NCBI RefSeq assembly: GCF_035751725.1
Contig: NZ_CP142104.1
Location: 2,170,001 to 2,234,000, forward strand
Reading direction: 5' to 3'
Length of the DNA: 64,000 bases
Source: Pseudomonas frederiksbergensis
Lineage (GTDB): Bacteria; Pseudomonadota; Gammaproteobacteria; Pseudomonadales; Pseudomonadaceae
The notes beneath the pieces were generated by a model, which was not told the origin of the DNA, did not search any database, and worked only from the letters and a program-made list of their open reading frames with translations. Below, piece by piece: positions 1-13,487 of the stretch. Within the stretch, counting starts at the first letter, position 1. Each line of letters begins with the position of its first letter. The translations under genes and the position numbers were made by a program.

Positions 1-1296
1 CACCAGGCCGGACGTGGCAATCGCGGTGATCCATGGGGCGCTGACGAACGAGCCGATCAGGATCAGGAACTCGCCGACGAAGTTGCCGGTACCCGGCAGG
101 CCCAGGGAAGCGGCCGCGAAGAACAGGCTGATGGCCGGCAGGTAGGCGATGCGCGACCAGATGCCGCCCATTTCACGCATGTCCCGGGTGTGCAGGCGCT
201 CGTACAGCTGACCGCTGAGGATAAACAGCGCCGCCGCCGAAAGACCGTGGGCCAGCATCTGGATCACCGCGCCTTGCAGGGCCAGTTGGCTGCCGGAGTA
301 GATCCCGATCAGCACGAAGCCCATGTGCGAAACGCTGGAGAACGCGATCAGGCGCTTGATGTCGGTCTGGGCGAACGCCAGGAACGCACCATAGAAAATC
401 CCGATCAGGCCCAGGGTCATGGCAATCGGCGCGAACTCGGCCGAGGCGTTCGGGAACAGCGGCAAGGCAAAGCGCAGCAGGCCATAGGCGGCTGTCTTCA
501 ACAGGATACCCGCCAGATCCACGGAACCTGCGGTCGGCGCCTGGGCGTGGGCGTCCGGCAGCCAGGAGTGGAACGGCACCACCGGCAGCTTCACCGCGAA
601 GGCGATGAAGAAGCCCAGCATCAGCACGTACTCGGTGGTACGGGACATCTGCACTTTCAACAGGTCGGCGTAGTTGAAGGTAATCACGCCGGTGTTGTTG
701 AAGTTCACCAGGACCAGGCCAAGGATCGCCACCAACATGATCAGGCCGGAAGCCTGGGTGAAGATGAAGAACTTGGTCGCCGCGTAGATCCGGGTCTTCT
801 TGCCGTCCGATGAGCTGTGACCCCAGAGCGCGATGAGGAAGTACATCGGCACCAGCATCATTTCCCAGAAGAAGAAGAACATGAACAGGTCCAGCGCCAG
901 GAACACGCCGACGACACCGCCCAGGATCCACATCAGGTTCAGGTGGAAGAAACCGACGTGACGCTGGATCTCTTTCCAGGAGCAGAGTACCGAGAGGATA
1001 CCCAGCAGGCCGGTCAACAGGATCATCAGCAGCGACAGGCCGTCGAGGGCCAGGTGCACGCTGATGCCGAAGCGCTCGATCCAGATGTGCTTGAACTCAA
1101 GCGCCCAGGTCGGATCGGCGCCCGGGGCCGGTGCAAATGAATAGTCGCCGGTCGCCCACAGCCAGAGGCCGAGCGCGAGTTCCAGGGACATGGTCAGCAG
1201 CGCAATCCAACGCGGGAGGGTAGAGCTGGAACGCTCCGCCATCCAGCACAGCAGGCCGCCGATGAAGGGGATCAGGATTAGCCAGGGCAGAATCAT
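1..1296 (-). CDS. nuoM: NADH-quinone oxidoreductase subunit M (partial, 3' end outside window)
   Basis: Membrane antiporter-like subunit of complex I, one of the three large proton-pumping subunits (L, M, N). The reading frame is open from ATG at 1296 to the left edge, giving 432 codons of a family that is usually about 510 residues, so roughly the last 80 residues are missing. The protein is very hydrophobic, with many predicted membrane helices. It carries a conserved charged stretch ([20 protein letters not shown]) and the [14 protein letters not shown] loop typical of the Mrp-antiporter family. It starts 39 bases after the nuoL stop, in the same operon; nuoN is expected beyond the edge. 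The identity is secure from both sequence and position. Confidence 0.97.
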   Translation of the reverse strand, partial: MILPWLILIPFIGGLLCWMAERSSSTLPRWIALLTMSLELALGLWLWATGDYSFAPAPGADPTWALEFKHIWIERFGISVHLALDGLSLLMILLTGLLGILSVLCSWKEIQRHVGFFHLNLMWILGGVVGVFLALDLFMFFFFWEMMLVPMYFLIALWGHSSSDGKKTRIYAATKFFIFTQASGLIMLVAILGLVLVNFNNTGVITFNYADLLKVQMSRTTEYVLMLGFFIAFAVKLPVVPFHSWLPDAHAQAPTAGSVDLAGILLKTAAYGLLRFALPLFPNASAEFAPIAMTLGLIGIFYGAFLAFAQTDIKRLIAFSSVSHMGFVLIGIYSGSQLALQGAVIQMLAHGLSAAALFILSGQLYERLHTRDMREMGGIWSRIAYLPAISLFFAAASLGLPGTGNFVGEFLILIGSFVSAPWITAIATSGLV

Positions 1297-1335
1297 GACG
1301 GGCTCGTTTCCTTTCGCAAGTTCGCAAGGTTCATA

Positions 1336-3189
1336 TCAGACCGCTACCAGCACGATGGCGCCGATAACCAGCACGGCGCCAGCCGCCATGGAAGCCGCAT
1401 ACCAACGCAGTTGACCGGTCTCGGTACGGCTCAGGGCAGTGTGGCCGCCCTTGGCCATGCGCGGGATCAGGCCAATGGTCTGGTCGAGCGGGTCTTTGCG
1501 CAGAATGTGGCTGATCGCAAGGTATGGCTTGACGAACAGTTTGTCGTAGATCCAATCGAAGCCCCAGGCAGCGAACCACCAGGCCGAAAGGAAACGCCCG
1601 ATGCCGCTGTTGGCGATTGCCGTGACGAAGCGACGCTTGCCCAGGAACAACAGGGCGGCCAGCAGGATACCCGCCAGGGCGATGGCGCCCGAGGCGATTT
1701 CCAGGCTGTGCTTGGCTTCGCCGCCGGCATGGCCGACGCTTTGCGGCAGCACATCGGCCAGCGGTGGAGTGATCATGGCGCCGACGAAGGTCGACAGCAC
1801 GATCAGCACCGACAGCGGCAGCCAATGGGCGATGCCGTGGCCGGCGTGGGCTTCGGTCTTGGCTTCACCGTGGAACGCGATGAAGATCAGGCGGAAGGTG
1901 TACAGCGAGGTCATGAACGCCCCCACCAGGCCTGCATAGAGCAGACCCTGGTTACCGCTGGCGAACGCTTCCCAAAGGATCTCGTCCTTGGAGTAGAAAC
2001 CGGCGGTGACCAGTGGCAGGGCCGCCAGGGCCGCGCCGCCAACGATGAAGCTGGCGTAGGCCAACGGCAGTTTCTTCCACAGGCCGCCCATCTTGAAGAT
2101 GTTCTGCTCGTGGTGGCAGGCAACGATCACTGCACCGGAGGCAAGGAACAGCAGGGCCTTGAAGAAGGCGTGGGTCATCAGGTGGAAGATCGCGCCTTCC
2201 CAGGCACCGACGCCCAGGGCCAGGAACATGTAGCCGATCTGGCTCATGGTCGAGTAGGCGAGGATGCGCTTGATGTCGGTTTGTACCAGGGCGGCAAAAC
2301 CGGCCAATACCAGGGTCACGCCGCCGACGATGCCGACCAGGTGCAGGATGTCCGGCGCCAGGGCGAACAGGCCGTGGGTACGGGCGATCAGGTAGACGCC
2401 CGCCGTTACCATGGTCGCGGCGTGGATCAGTGCCGAGACCGGGGTAGGGCCGGCCATCGCGTCCGCCAACCAGGTTTGCAGCGGCAGTTGTGCGGATTTA
2501 CCGACGGCGCCGCCCAGCAGCATCAGGGTCGCCAGGACGATCCAGAAGTCACCGACCTTGAAGTGCTCGGGTGCCTTGACCAGCAGTTCCTGGATATTCA
2601 GCGTACCCAGTTGCTGGAACAGGATGAACAGGCCGATGGCCATGAACACGTCGCCGATCCGGGTCACGATGAAGGCCTTGAGTGCGGCGTTACCGTTGTT
2701 GCGGTTGCTGTAGTAGAAACCGATCAACAGGTACGAGCACAGGCCCACGCCTTCCCAGCCGAAATACAGGAACAACAGGTTATCGCCGAGCACCAGGAAC
2801 AGCATGCTGGCGATGAACAGGTTGGTGTAGGCGAAGAAACGCGAATAACCGGCTTCACCGCGCATGTACCAGGAGGCGAACAGGTGGATCAGGAAACCCA
2901 CGCCGACCACCACGCCAAGCATGGTCACCGACAGGCCGTCCAGGTAGAGGGCGAAGTTAGGCGTGAAGCCTTCCACCGCCATCCACTGCCACAGCACCTG
3001 CACGTACGCGCCACCTTCCGGCGGCGCGACGTTGAATTGCCAGATCACGTAGGCCGTGACGATGGCGGACAGGCCGATGGAACCCACGCCAACCAGCGCC
3101 GAAAGGTTTTCCGACCAACGTCCACGGGAGAACGACAGCAGCAGGAAACCGATGAGGGGAAATATGAAAGTCAGGAAAAGAAGGTTCAT
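1336..3189 (-). CDS. nuoL: NADH-quinone oxidoreductase subunit L
   Basis: 617-residue membrane subunit of complex I, the distal proton-pumping antiporter-like subunit. Its length fits the family (about 610-620). The translation opens with [15 protein letters not shown] and contains [20 protein letters not shown], the [20 protein letters not shown] loop and the [18 protein letters not shown] motif shared with Mrp antiporters. The C-terminal third carries the extension that forms the long lateral helix in this subunit. Its ATG overlaps the nuoK stop by four bases (ATGA), so translation is probably coupled. Confidence 0.98.
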
Positions 3190-3494
3190 CCGCGCATCTC
3201 GCTGGCAGCGTCAATATCGAGAGTGTGGAAGCGGCGATACAGCTGCAACAGGATCGCCAGGCCGATACTGGCCTCGGCGGCTGCCAGGCTGATCACCAGG
3301 ATGAACATGATCTGTCCATCCGGTTGCGCCCAGCGAGCGCCCGCGACGATGAAGGCCAGGGCGGAGGCATTCATCATCACCTCCAGGCTCATCAGCACGA
3401 ACAGAATGTTGCGGCGGACCATCAGGCCGACCAGACCGAGACAGAACAGGATGCCGGCGACCGCCAGACCATGTTCGAGAGGGATAGCAGGCAT
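3186..3494 (-). CDS. nuoK: NADH-quinone oxidoreductase subunit K
   Basis: 102-residue, three-helix membrane subunit of complex I. I start it at the ATG at 3494 ([20 protein letters not shown]) rather than at an upstream in-frame codon inside nuoJ. This gives the normal family length and leaves four bases after the nuoJ stop. The buried glutamates expected in helices 2 and 3 are seen in SLEVMMNA and [11 protein letters not shown]; in other species these residues take part in proton transfer to the antiporter subunits. Confidence 0.97.
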
Positions 3495-3498
3495 GTGA

Positions 3499-3999
3499 TT
3501 ACTCCTTCGCCTCGTTACGGCCCAAATGGAACGCCGTGACGACTGCGGCAAGCAGCAGCATCGAGGCGAGTTCGACCACCAGCAGGTACGGGCCGAACAG
3601 GCTGATGCCCACGGCCTTGGCGTCTACGGTGGTGTGGCCGATGGCCTGGCCGCTCTGGTGGGCGAACAGCACATACAGCAGTTCACCCAGCAGCAGGGCG
3701 GAGAGAATCACCGGCCCCGCCCAGATGCCGGGCTTGAGCCAGGCGCGTTCCTGTTGGATTGCCGCCGGGCCGAGGTTGAGCATCATCACCACGAACACGA
3801 ACAGCACCATGATGGCGCCGGCGTAGGCGATCACTTCCAGGGCACCGGCGAACGGTGCGCCGAGGGCGAAGAAGGTCATGGCCACGGCGATCAGCGAAAT
3901 GATCAGGTAGAGCAGGGCGTGCACGGGGTTGGTGTTGGTGACCACACGAAGTGTGGAGACCACCGCGATACCCGATGCGAAATAGAAAGCGAATTCCAT
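3499..3999 (-). CDS. nuoJ: NADH-quinone oxidoreductase subunit J
   Basis: 166-residue membrane subunit of complex I with five predicted helices. It starts [20 protein letters not shown] and contains the helix-3 region [18 protein letters not shown], which in known structures holds the pi-bulge tied to redox coupling. It lies nine bases after nuoI and four bases before nuoK. Length and motifs match gammaproteobacterial NuoJ. Confidence 0.97.
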
Positions 4000-4008
4000 C
4001 TTTCTTCC

Positions 4009-4557
4009 TTAAGGCAGCAAGCTCTTCACGTTGATCGGTTCGGCTTCGTTCTGCGCGGCGCCTTTCGGCTTACCGGCAATGGCCATACCTGCAACACGAT
4101 AGAAGTTGTAATCAGGGTTTTTACCGGGACCGGAAATCAGCAGGTCTTCTTTCTCGTACACCAGGTCCTGACGCTTGAAGTCAGCCATTTCGAAATCCGG
4201 CGTGAGCTGGATCGCGGTGGTCGGGCACGCTTCCTCGCACAAGCCGCAGAAAATGCAGCGCGAGAAGTTGATGCGGAAGAAGTCCGGGTACCAGCGACCG
4301 TCTTCGGTCTCGGCTTTCTGCAGGGAGATGCAGCCCACCGGGCACGCCACGGCGCAGAGGTTACAGGCTACGCAGCGCTCTTCGCCGTCGGGGTCGCGGG
4401 TCAGGACGATGCGCCCGCGATAACGCGGCGCCAGGTAGACCGGTTCTTCCGGGTATTGCAGGGTGTCGCGCTTGCGAAAGCCATGGCCGAAGATCATGAC
4501 CAGGCTTCGCAGTTGGGTACCGGTACCCTTAACGATGTCGCCAATATATTTGAACAT
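4009..4557 (-). CDS. nuoI: NADH-quinone oxidoreductase subunit I (two 4Fe-4S clusters)
   Basis: 182-residue peripheral-arm subunit that carries iron-sulfur clusters N6a and N6b, passing electrons from NuoG towards NuoB. Two ferredoxin-type motifs are intact: [12 protein letters not shown] and [12 protein letters not shown], each CxxCxxCxxxCP. The N-terminus has the amphipathic anchor region and the C-terminus is the usual variable tail. It lies between nuoH (11 bases upstream) and nuoJ. Confidence 0.98.
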   Translation of the reverse strand: MFKYIGDIVKGTGTQLRSLVMIFGHGFRKRDTLQYPEEPVYLAPRYRGRIVLTRDPDGEERCVACNLCAVACPVGCISLQKAETEDGRWYPDFFRINFSRCIFCGLCEEACPTTAIQLTPDFEMADFKRQDLVYEKEDLLISGPGKNPDYNFYRVAGMAIAGKPKGAAQNEAEPINVKSLLP

Positions 4558-4568
4558 GGGTCAAATCC

Positions 4569-5576
4569 TCACTGAACCGCGGCCGCAGGCGCGTTCATCA
4601 AAACGATCGCAGCGGTCACCAGCATGTTGATCAGGGTCAGCGGCAGGCAGAATTTCCAGCTGAAGTCCATCACCTGGTCGTAGCGTGGGCGCGGGATCGA
4701 GGCGCGCAGCAGGACGAACAGCATGATGAAGAACGCGGTCTTCAGGGCGAACCACACGAAGGACAGTTGCGGCAGGATGCCGAACGGACCGTGCCAGCCA
4801 CCGAAGAACAACGTCACCAGCAATGCCGAGATCAGGATGATGCCGATGTACTCGCCAACGAAGAACATGCCCCATTTCATGCCGGCATATTCAATGTGGT
4901 AACCGTCGGCCAGTTCCTGTTCCGCTTCCGGCTGGTCGAAGGGGTGACGGTGAGTCACGGCCACGCCAGCGATGAAGAACGTACAGAAGCCGAAGAACTG
5001 CGGAATGATGAACCACAGGTTCTGCGCCTGGTACTCGACGATGTCGCGCATGTTGAACGAACCGGCCTGGATCACGATGCCCATCAGCGACAGGCCCATG
5101 AACACTTCATAGGACACGGTCTGGGCCGAAGCCCGCAGGCTGCCGAGCAGGGCGAACTTGTTGTTGCTCGACCAACCGGCGAACAACACCGCGTACACCG
5201 ACAGGCCGGCCATGGCGAAGAAGAACAGCAGGCCGATGTTCAGGTCCGCCACGCCCCAGGTCGGGGTGATCGGGATGACCGCGAAGGCGATCAGCAAGGC
5301 GCTCATGGCCACGACCGGTGCCAGGGTGAAGATCACCTTGTCGGCGAACGGTGGCGTCCAGTCTTCCTTGAAGAACATCTTCACCATGTCGGCGGCGATC
5401 TGGAACATGCCGAACGGGCCGACGCGGTTCGGACCGTAGCGGTCCTGCCACCAGCCCAGCAGGCGACGCTCGACGAAACTCAGCAACGCGCCGCACACCA
5501 CCACGGCCAGCAAGACCACGATGGCCTTGAGGACCGTCAGGATCACGGCGATCACTTCAGGGGTGAACCAGCTCAT
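4569..5576 (-). CDS. nuoH: NADH-quinone oxidoreductase subunit H
   Basis: 335-residue membrane subunit that forms most of the quinone-access chamber of complex I. Features of the family are visible: [21 protein letters not shown] near the N-terminus, the acidic loop [20 protein letters not shown] in the middle, and the C-terminal [13 protein letters not shown]. About eight membrane helices are predicted. Its ATG overlaps the nuoG stop by four bases, implying translational coupling. Confidence 0.98.
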   Translation of the reverse strand: MSWFTPEVIAVILTVLKAIVVLLAVVVCGALLSFVERRLLGWWQDRYGPNRVGPFGMFQIAADMVKMFFKEDWTPPFADKVIFTLAPVVAMSALLIAFAVIPITPTWGVADLNIGLLFFFAMAGLSVYAVLFAGWSSNNKFALLGSLRASAQTVSYEVFMGLSLMGIVIQAGSFNMRDIVEYQAQNLWFIIPQFFGFCTFFIAGVAVTHRHPFDQPEAEQELADGYHIEYAGMKWGMFFVGEYIGIILISALLVTLFFGGWHGPFGILPQLSFVWFALKTAFFIMLFVLLRASIPRPRYDQVMDFSWKFCLPLTLINMLVTAAIVLMNAPAAAVQ

Positions 5577-8287
5577 TGCGCTGCCTCCTGCAGACCGTCG
5601 ACGGTTTTGCCGAAAATAGCCGGTGGAATACCCGCCAGGCCAGCCGGCAGGGCCACCAGGCCGGCGCCCAGTTCTTCATTGATGCGCAGCGGCAGGCGCA
5701 GGGTCTGGCCGGCCACGTTCAGGCTCAGCAGGGCACCGTCGTTGACGCCCAGGCGATCGGCTTCGGACTTGGCCAGCGACACGTAGGCGGCCGGGATGCG
5801 TTCCTGTACCGGTTCGGCCCGGGAGGAGTTCTCCTCACTGCCGAACAGGTGATGGAACGGCACGACCTGCCAGGTGCCCGGTGCCGGATTGAAGGCCCGC
5901 GGAACACTGGCGAACCAGCCCAGGCCATCGCCCTGGCTTTCGATCAGGCGAGTGCCCGGATCACCGGCGCGCAGGTGACCGCCGACTTCGTCCTGGAACT
6001 TGTTCCAGGCTTGTGGCGAGTTCCAGCCCGGCGACCAGGCGAACGGCACTTGCGAGCGCGGTTCGGCAGAGCCCGAGTAGCCTTCCATGGAGAAGGCGAA
6101 CGCGGTGTCCTTGTCCTGCGGGGTACGCGGTTCATGGACGCTGATGTTGGCGCGCATCGCGGTACGACCGGAGTAGCGCAGCGGTTCGCGCGCCAGCTTC
6201 AGGCCTTTGATGCGGAACGCGGCGGACGGCGCGGCGTCGACCACACCGGCCAGTTGCGGGCTGCTCGAAGCAACGGCGGCGGTGACGTGGTCCAGTTGCG
6301 TCCAGTCGATCGGCTGGTCCAGCAGGGTGGCGCGCAGGGCGTGCAGCCAGCGCCAGCCTTCGTGGACCAGGATGCTGGCGTCCAGGTATTGCGGGTCGAA
6401 AACCTGGAAGAACCGCTGGGCGCGACCTTCCTGGCTGACCAGCGTACCGTCGCCTTCGGCGAAGCTCGCCGCCGGCAGCACCAGGTCGGCGCGGTCGGTG
6501 GTAGCGGTTTTCTGGTGGTCGGCGACGATCACGACCTTGGCGGCGTTCAGCGCAGCATCGACCTTGGCCTTGTCAGTGCGGGTGAACAGATCGTTCTCCA
6601 GCACCACGATGGCGTCGGCGCTGCCGTCGATCACGGCTTGCAGGGCTGCATCGACCGATTCGCCACCGAGCATGGCCAGGCCGAGGCTGTTGGCTTCAGG
6701 CACGACCAGGCTGATGGAGCCGTTCTTGTCGCGCAGCTTCAAGGCCTTGGCAATGTTGGCAGCGGCCTCGATCAGTGCCTTGGAACCCAGGGAGGTACCG
6801 GCGATGATCAGTGGGCGCTTGGCCGCCAGCAGGGCGTCGGCGATGCGTTGGGCGAGGGAGGCTGCTTCGCTGTCCAGGCCGTCGACGGCCGGGGCGCTGG
6901 CGTCCAGGGCGTGGGCCACGGCGAAACCGATACGCGCCAGGTCGTCGGGGGCGGCGTGGACGCATTCTTCGGCCACATCGTCGAGCTTGGTTTCAGCGAG
7001 GCTGGCGATGAACAACGGGTTCAGCGCGTGCTGGCCGATGTTCTTCACGGCGGCGTCGAGCCATGGTTGGACGCGCATGGCGTCGGCCATGTCCTCGGCC
7101 TTGCCCTTGACCGACTGGCGCAGGGCCAGGGCCATACGGGCGGCGGTCTGGGTCAGGTCTTCGCCAAGGACGAACACCGCGTCATGGTCTTCGATGTCGC
7201 GCATCGTCGGCACGGGCAGCGGGCTGTCCTTGAGCACTTGCAGCACCAGGCGGATGCGTTCCAGCTCGCCGGCTTCGATGCCACTGTAGAAGTGCTCGGC
7301 GCCGACCAGTTCACGCAGGGCGTAGTTGCTTTCCAGGCTGGCGCGAGGCGAGCCGATGCCGACGATGTTGCGTCCGCGCAGCAGTTCGGCGGCCTTGTCC
7401 AGGGCCTCGTCCAGGCTCAGCTTGGTGCCATCGGCCAGCAGCGGCTGGCGCGGGCGGTCCTTGCGATTGACGTAGCCATAGCCGAAACGGCCGCGGTCGC
7501 ACAGGAAGTACTGGTTCACCGAACCGTTGTAGCGGTTTTCGATGCGGCGCAGTTCGCCGTAGCGCTCGCCCGGGCTGATGTTGCAACCGCTGGAGCAGCC
7601 ATGGCAGATGCTCGGCGAGAACTGCATGTCCCATTTGCGGTTGTAACGCTCGGAGTGCGTCTTGTCGGTGAACACACCGGTCGGGCAGACCTCGGTGAGG
7701 TTGCCGGAGAACTCGCTTTCCAGGGTGCCGTCTTCAACGCGACCGAAGTACACGTTGTCGTGGGCACCGAACACACCCAGGTCGGTGCCGCCGGCGTAGT
7801 CCTTGTAGAAACGCACGCAACGGTAGCAGGCGATGCAGCGGTTCATCTCGTGGGAAATGAACGGGCCGAGGTCCTGGTTCTGGTGGGTGCGCTTGGTGAA
7901 GCGATAACGGCGCTCGTTGTGGCCGGTCATCACGGTCATGTCTTGCAGATGGCAATGGCCGCCTTCCTCACAGACCGGGCAGTCGTGAGGGTGGTTGGTC
8001 ATCAGCCATTCGACGACGCTGGCGCGAAACACTTTCGCTTCTTCGTCATCGATGGAGATCCAGCTGCCGTCGGTGGCGGGGGTCATGCAGGACATGACGA
8101 TCCGACCACGCTTGTCGTTCTCGTCGGTGTACTGCTTGACCGCGCACTGGCGACAAGCGCCAACGCTGCCAAGGGCGGGGTGCCAGCAGAAATAAGGGAT
8201 GTCGAGGCCCAGCGACAGACAAGCCTGTAACAGGTTGTCTGCGCCATCGACTTCGAGCTCTTTGCCGTCTACGTGGATAGTGGCCAT
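5573..8287 (-). CDS. nuoG: NADH-quinone oxidoreductase subunit G
   Basis: 904-residue peripheral-arm subunit of complex I that relays electrons from NuoF to NuoI. The N-terminal 2Fe-2S ligands are visible (C34, C45, C48, C67). They are followed by the HxxxCxxC-type N5 site ([15 protein letters not shown]) and the N4 site (CIACYRC). A further set, CHGCSSGC followed later by FLCDRGRFG, matches the off-path N7 cluster found in many bacteria but not in mitochondria. The C-terminal two thirds are molybdopterin-oxidoreductase-like, without a cofactor. Unlike its neighbours, it is separated from the upstream gene nuoF by 140 bases that contain a hairpin. Confidence 0.98.
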   Translation of the reverse strand: MATIHVDGKELEVDGADNLLQACLSLGLDIPYFCWHPALGSVGACRQCAVKQYTDENDKRGRIVMSCMTPATDGSWISIDDEEAKVFRASVVEWLMTNHPHDCPVCEEGGHCHLQDMTVMTGHNERRYRFTKRTHQNQDLGPFISHEMNRCIACYRCVRFYKDYAGGTDLGVFGAHDNVYFGRVEDGTLESEFSGNLTEVCPTGVFTDKTHSERYNRKWDMQFSPSICHGCSSGCNISPGERYGELRRIENRYNGSVNQYFLCDRGRFGYGYVNRKDRPRQPLLADGTKLSLDEALDKAAELLRGRNIVGIGSPRASLESNYALRELVGAEHFYSGIEAGELERIRLVLQVLKDSPLPVPTMRDIEDHDAVFVLGEDLTQTAARMALALRQSVKGKAEDMADAMRVQPWLDAAVKNIGQHALNPLFIASLAETKLDDVAEECVHAAPDDLARIGFAVAHALDASAPAVDGLDSEAASLAQRIADALLAAKRPLIIAGTSLGSKALIEAAANIAKALKLRDKNGSISLVVPEANSLGLAMLGGESVDAALQAVIDGSADAIVVLENDLFTRTDKAKVDAALNAAKVVIVADHQKTATTDRADLVLPAASFAEGDGTLVSQEGRAQRFFQVFDPQYLDASILVHEGWRWLHALRATLLDQPIDWTQLDHVTAAVASSSPQLAGVVDAAPSAAFRIKGLKLAREPLRYSGRTAMRANISVHEPRTPQDKDTAFAFSMEGYSGSAEPRSQVPFAWSPGWNSPQAWNKFQDEVGGHLRAGDPGTRLIESQGDGLGWFASVPRAFNPAPGTWQVVPFHHLFGSEENSSRAEPVQERIPAAYVSLAKSEADRLGVNDGALLSLNVAGQTLRLPLRINEELGAGLVALPAGLAGIPPAIFGKTVDGLQEAAQ

Positions 8288-8390
8288 GGTTCAAAGTTCT
8301 TCGTTGGCCCGGTGTCAGCGGGCGTGGCTAATGGAATCTTGTCATTCGTCCGAATCCAAACAGCCTCGGTAAAGGCGTCATCGAACGAAA

Positions 8391-8420
8391 GGCGAAGGGC
8401 ACGGACCCTTCGCCTTTTTA
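8391..8420. terminator. Hairpin between nuoF and nuoG (possible attenuator)
   Basis: A perfect 9-base stem, GGCGAAGGG (8391-8399) with CCCTTCGCC (8406-8414), has a six-base loop. Read on the plus strand it is followed by TTTTT, the shape of an intrinsic terminator. Read in the direction of nuo transcription it is preceded by AAAAA and followed by the weaker tract TTTCGTT. It sits between two genes of one operon, so partial termination or mRNA stabilisation is inferred, not shown. Confidence 0.6.
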
Positions 8421-8427
8421 AGCGTCG

Positions 8428-9786
8428 TTACGCGCCGACCATGGTCGGCGTGACCACCTGATTGAGGTTGTCCGCGCGGGTTGGCGCGATACCGGCCTCG
8501 AATTCAGGGCGGAAGTATTTGATTGCGCTGCCCAATGGCTCCACGGCACCCGGTGCGTGAGCACAGAAGGTCTTGCCTGGGCCGAGGAAACCCACCAGGC
8601 CCAGCAGGGTCTCGATGTCGCCGGGTTGGCCTTGGCCTTTCTCGATGGCCATCAGGAGCTTGACGCTCCAGGGTAGGCCATCGCGGCAAGGGGTGCAGAA
8701 CCCGCAGGATTCGCGCGAGAAAAACTGTTCCATATTGCGCAGCAGGGAGACCATGTTGACGCTGTCGTCCACCGCCATTGCCAGGCCGGTACCCATCCGG
8801 GTGCCCACCTTGGCGATGCCGCCGGCGTACATTTGTGCGTCCAGGTGTTCCGGCAACAGGAAACCGGTGCCGGCGCCGCCGGGCTGCCAGCACTTGAGCT
8901 TGTAGCCGTCGCGCATGCCGCCGGCATAGTCCTCGAACAGCTCGCGAGCGGTGACGCCGAAGGGCAGCTCCCACAGGCCAGGGTTCTTGACCTTGCCGGA
9001 AAAGCCCATGAGCTTGGTGCCCATGTCTTCGCTACCGTCGCGGGCCAGGGATTTGTACCAGTCCACGCCGTCGGCGATGATCGCCGGCACGTTGCACAGG
9101 GTCTCGACGTTGTTCACGCAAGTCGGCTTGCCCCACACGCCCACGGCGGCAGGGAAGGGCGGCTTGGAGCGTGGGTTGGCGCGGCGGCCTTCCAGGGAGT
9201 TGATCAGCGCGGTTTCTTCACCGCAGATGTAGCGCCCGGCGCCGGTGTGGACGAACAGCTCGAAATCGAAGCCGCTGCCCAGGATGTTCTTGCCCAGCAG
9301 CCCCGCGGCCTTGGCTTCTTCCACGGCACGGTTCAAGTGCTTGGCGGCGGTGGTGTATTCGCCACGCAGGAAGATGTAGCCACGGTAGGTCTTCAACGCA
9401 CGGGCACTGATCAGCATGCCTTCGATCAGCAGATGGGGCAGTTGCTCCATCAGCATGCGGTCTTTCCAGGTGTTGGGTTCCATCTCGTCCGCGTTGCACA
9501 GCAGGTAGCGGATGTTGATGGATTCGTCCTTGGGCATCAGGCCCCACTTCACGCCGGTGGGGAAGCCCGCACCGCCACGGCCCTTGAGGCCGGAGTCTTT
9601 CACGGTCTGGACGATGTCATCGGCGGCCATGTCGGCGAACGCCTTGCGCGCGGCGGCATAGCCGTTCTTCGCCTGGTATTCGTCCAGCCATACCGCTTCG
9701 CCGTCGTCACGCAGACGCCAGGTCAGGGGATGGGTTTCGGCCGAACGCTGGATGCGGTTGGCGGGCCCGAAGGAAGTCAGGGTCAT
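8428..9786 (-). CDS. nuoF: NADH-quinone oxidoreductase subunit F (NADH/FMN site)
   Basis: 452-residue subunit that binds NADH, FMN and the 4Fe-4S cluster N3, and is where electrons enter complex I. The glycine-rich nucleotide loop [13 protein letters not shown] and the second loop [19 protein letters not shown] are intact. The N3 ligands appear as [12 protein letters not shown] plus a distal cysteine in KTFCAHAP. It overlaps the nuoE stop by four bases. Its stop is followed by an intercistronic hairpin before nuoG. Confidence 0.98.
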   Translation of the reverse strand: MTLTSFGPANRIQRSAETHPLTWRLRDDGEAVWLDEYQAKNGYAAARKAFADMAADDIVQTVKDSGLKGRGGAGFPTGVKWGLMPKDESINIRYLLCNADEMEPNTWKDRMLMEQLPHLLIEGMLISARALKTYRGYIFLRGEYTTAAKHLNRAVEEAKAAGLLGKNILGSGFDFELFVHTGAGRYICGEETALINSLEGRRANPRSKPPFPAAVGVWGKPTCVNNVETLCNVPAIIADGVDWYKSLARDGSEDMGTKLMGFSGKVKNPGLWELPFGVTARELFEDYAGGMRDGYKLKCWQPGGAGTGFLLPEHLDAQMYAGGIAKVGTRMGTGLAMAVDDSVNMVSLLRNMEQFFSRESCGFCTPCRDGLPWSVKLLMAIEKGQGQPGDIETLLGLVGFLGPGKTFCAHAPGAVEPLGSAIKYFRPEFEAGIAPTRADNLNQVVTPTMVGA

Positions 9787-10280
9787 ACGTAGCCCTCCAG
9801 CAGTTTGGCGACGCCGTCCGGCTTGACGTCACCAAAGGTGTCGTCATCGATCATCAGCGCCGGCGCCTTGTCGCAGTTGCCCAGGCAGCACACCGGCAGC
9901 AGGGTGAAGCGGCCGTCGGCGGTGGTCTGGCCCAGGCCGATGCCCAGCTTGTTCTGGAGCTCGCCGACCACCGACTCGTGGCCGCCGATGTAGCAGACCA
10001 TGCTGTCGCAGACGCGAATGATGTGGCGGCCCACTGGCTGGCGGAAAATCTGGCTGTAGAACGTCGCGACGCCTTCGACGTCGCTGGCCGGGATACCCAG
10101 GATCTCGCCAATGGCGTAGAGCGCGCCGTCAGGCACCCAGCCACGTTCCTTCTGGACGATCTTCAGGGCTTCGATCGACGCCGCGCGCGGGTCTTCGTAG
10201 TGGTGCAGCTCGTGCTCGATGGCCGAGCGCTCGGTTTCGCTCAAGGCGAAACGGTCAGTCTGGATAAGCGTGCTGTTCAT
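9783..10280 (-). CDS. nuoE: NADH-quinone oxidoreductase subunit E (2Fe-2S)
   Basis: 165-residue thioredoxin-fold subunit that holds the 2Fe-2S cluster N1a beside the FMN of NuoF. The four ligand cysteines lie in [12 protein letters not shown] and [12 protein letters not shown]. The N-terminal helical bundle reads [21 protein letters not shown]. It starts two bases after the nuoCD stop and overlaps nuoF by four bases, so nuoCD, nuoE and nuoF form a tight translational block. Confidence 0.98.
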   Translation of the reverse strand: MNSTLIQTDRFALSETERSAIEHELHHYEDPRAASIEALKIVQKERGWVPDGALYAIGEILGIPASDVEGVATFYSQIFRQPVGRHIIRVCDSMVCYIGGHESVVGELQNKLGIGLGQTTADGRFTLLPVCCLGNCDKAPALMIDDDTFGDVKPDGVAKLLEGYV

Positions 10281-10282
10281 GC

Positions 10283-12070
<1,788 letters not shown>

Positions 12071-12136
12071 TTATCGCTTTCGGTCAACGTAAAGAATGAA
12101 GCCAGGTTCTCGTTTCTTCTAAAGAACAGAGCTGGA

Positions 12137-12811
12137 TCAGACTTCGTCGGGGCTGCGCAGATTGGTGACTGCGATTCGCTGTTCGCGGCGCTGTTCCTTT
12201 TGCGACGGCATGTCGGCGCGATAGACGCCTTGATCACCGACGACCCAGGACAGTGGGCGACGCTCCTGGCCGATGGATTCCTGCAGCAACATCAGGCCTT
12301 GCAAGAAAGCTTCGGGGCGGGGCGGGCAGCCGGGCACATAGACATCCACCGGGAGGAACTTGTCGACTCCCTGGACCACGGAATAAATGTCGTACATGCC
12401 GCCGGAGTTGGCACAGGCGCCCATGGAAATGACCCACTTGGGCTCCAGCATCTGTTCGTACAGTCGCTGGATGATGGGGGCCATTTTCAGGAACGGCGTA
12501 CCGGCGATAACCATGAAATCCGCCTGGCGCGGCGATGCCCGGATCACCTCGGCGCCAAAGCGCGCGATGTCGTGGGGCGCCGTGAAGGCGGTGGTCATTT
12601 CCACGTAGCAGCACGAAAGGCCGAAGTTGTACGGCCACAGGGAGTTCTTGCGACCCCAGTTGACCGTACTGTTCAGCACGTCTTCGAGCTTGCCCATGAA
12701 GATGTTCTTGTGGACTTGATCTTCTAACGGATCGGCGACGGTTTCCCGCTTGCCGATCGGATACTGCTCGTTAGGAGCATCGGGGTCGATCCTGGTGAGA
12801 TTGTATTGCAT
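12137..12811 (-). CDS. nuoB: NADH-quinone oxidoreductase subunit B (cluster N2)
   Basis: 224-residue subunit that ligates the terminal 4Fe-4S cluster N2 next to the quinone site. The unusual tandem cysteines are present ([10 protein letters not shown]), as are the distal ligands in [12 protein letters not shown] and [10 protein letters not shown] chose the ATG at 12811 ([13 protein letters not shown]) because GAGG lies seven bases upstream; an in-frame TTG two codons earlier is less likely. It follows nuoA after ten bases. Confidence 0.97.
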   Translation of the reverse strand: MQYNLTRIDPDAPNEQYPIGKRETVADPLEDQVHKNIFMGKLEDVLNSTVNWGRKNSLWPYNFGLSCCYVEMTTAFTAPHDIARFGAEVIRASPRQADFMVIAGTPFLKMAPIIQRLYEQMLEPKWVISMGACANSGGMYDIYSVVQGVDKFLPVDVYVPGCPPRPEAFLQGLMLLQESIGQERRPLSWVVGDQGVYRADMPSQKEQRREQRIAVTNLRSPDEV

Positions 12812-12821
12812 TGCCAAAGCC

Positions 12822-13235
12822 TCATTGTTTCAGCTTCGCTTGCCGCTTGCGCCGAGCTTCCGGAGCCCAATCAAGAGCCCCCACCCGGTAAAGGTAGACA
12901 AGACCTGCCAACAGAATTGCTATGAAAACGAGAGCTTCGACAAATCCGGTCCAGCCGCTTTCGCGGACGGACACAGACCAGGCAAAGAGAAAGAGGGCTT
13001 CGATATCGAAGATCACGAAGAGCATCGCGACCAGATAGAATTTGGCTGAGAGCCGCAAGCGGGCGCCACCGGTAGGCAGCATGCCGGACTCGAACGGTTC
13101 ATTTTTGCTGCGGCCCCAGGCTTTTGACCCGAGCAGGCTCGACACGCCGAGCATGAAGGCACACAGGCCGACGACACCCAGAAGGAAAATGGCAAAGCCC
13201 CAGTTGTGGGCCATGAGTCCTGTCGCTTCGGGCAT
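12822..13235 (-). CDS. nuoA: NADH-quinone oxidoreductase subunit A
   Basis: 137-residue membrane subunit with three helices, the first gene of the nuo operon. The ATG at 13235 ([17 protein letters not shown]) is preceded by AAGGA eight bases upstream and gives normal family length. The conserved segments [20 protein letters not shown] and [18 protein letters not shown] hold the acidic residues near the quinone channel. Upstream lies a 640-base divergent region with a promoter candidate at 13323-13351. Confidence 0.97.
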   Translation of the reverse strand: MPEATGLMAHNWGFAIFLLGVVGLCAFMLGVSSLLGSKAWGRSKNEPFESGMLPTGGARLRLSAKFYLVAMLFVIFDIEALFLFAWSVSVRESGWTGFVEALVFIAILLAGLVYLYRVGALDWAPEARRKRQAKLKQ

Positions 13236-13322
13236 GCTGGAAATCCTTAACAGAGAGCAAAGGTCTCTGAGCTTGAAAAGAAATAACGCAGTGACGATAT
13301 GTCGCAGCAATCAATCGCGGTG

Positions 13323-13351
13323 ATTTTATGGCTAAACACCGGGCAAGTAAA
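13323..13351 (-). promoter_or_regulatory. Candidate sigma-70 promoter of the nuo operon
   Basis: On the minus strand TTTACT (13351-13346) and TAAAAT (13328-13323) are separated by 17 bases. They match the -35 hexamer in four of six positions and the -10 hexamer in five of six. Transcription would start near 13316 and leave about an 80-base leader before the nuoA ATG. Inference from consensus only. Confidence 0.5.
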
Positions 13352-13487
13352 ATTCCTATGGTGAAATTATTTATTGGAATAAGGACATAGCACGCCTCCA
13401 AGGCTCTGCAACCCAGGCCTGGTAGGGGCTGGGCGTCTGTTCATCAATAATATTTCGTGGGGAATGTAACAATGATAATGCCTTTCA

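Noticed and set aside
1411..3498. 695-codon plus-strand frame opposite nuoL and nuoK
   Set aside because: It is the antisense shadow of GC-rich coding sequence, with low-complexity Q/H/D-rich translation and no family features. Similar long shadows lie opposite nuoG, idh, clpA and ftsK.
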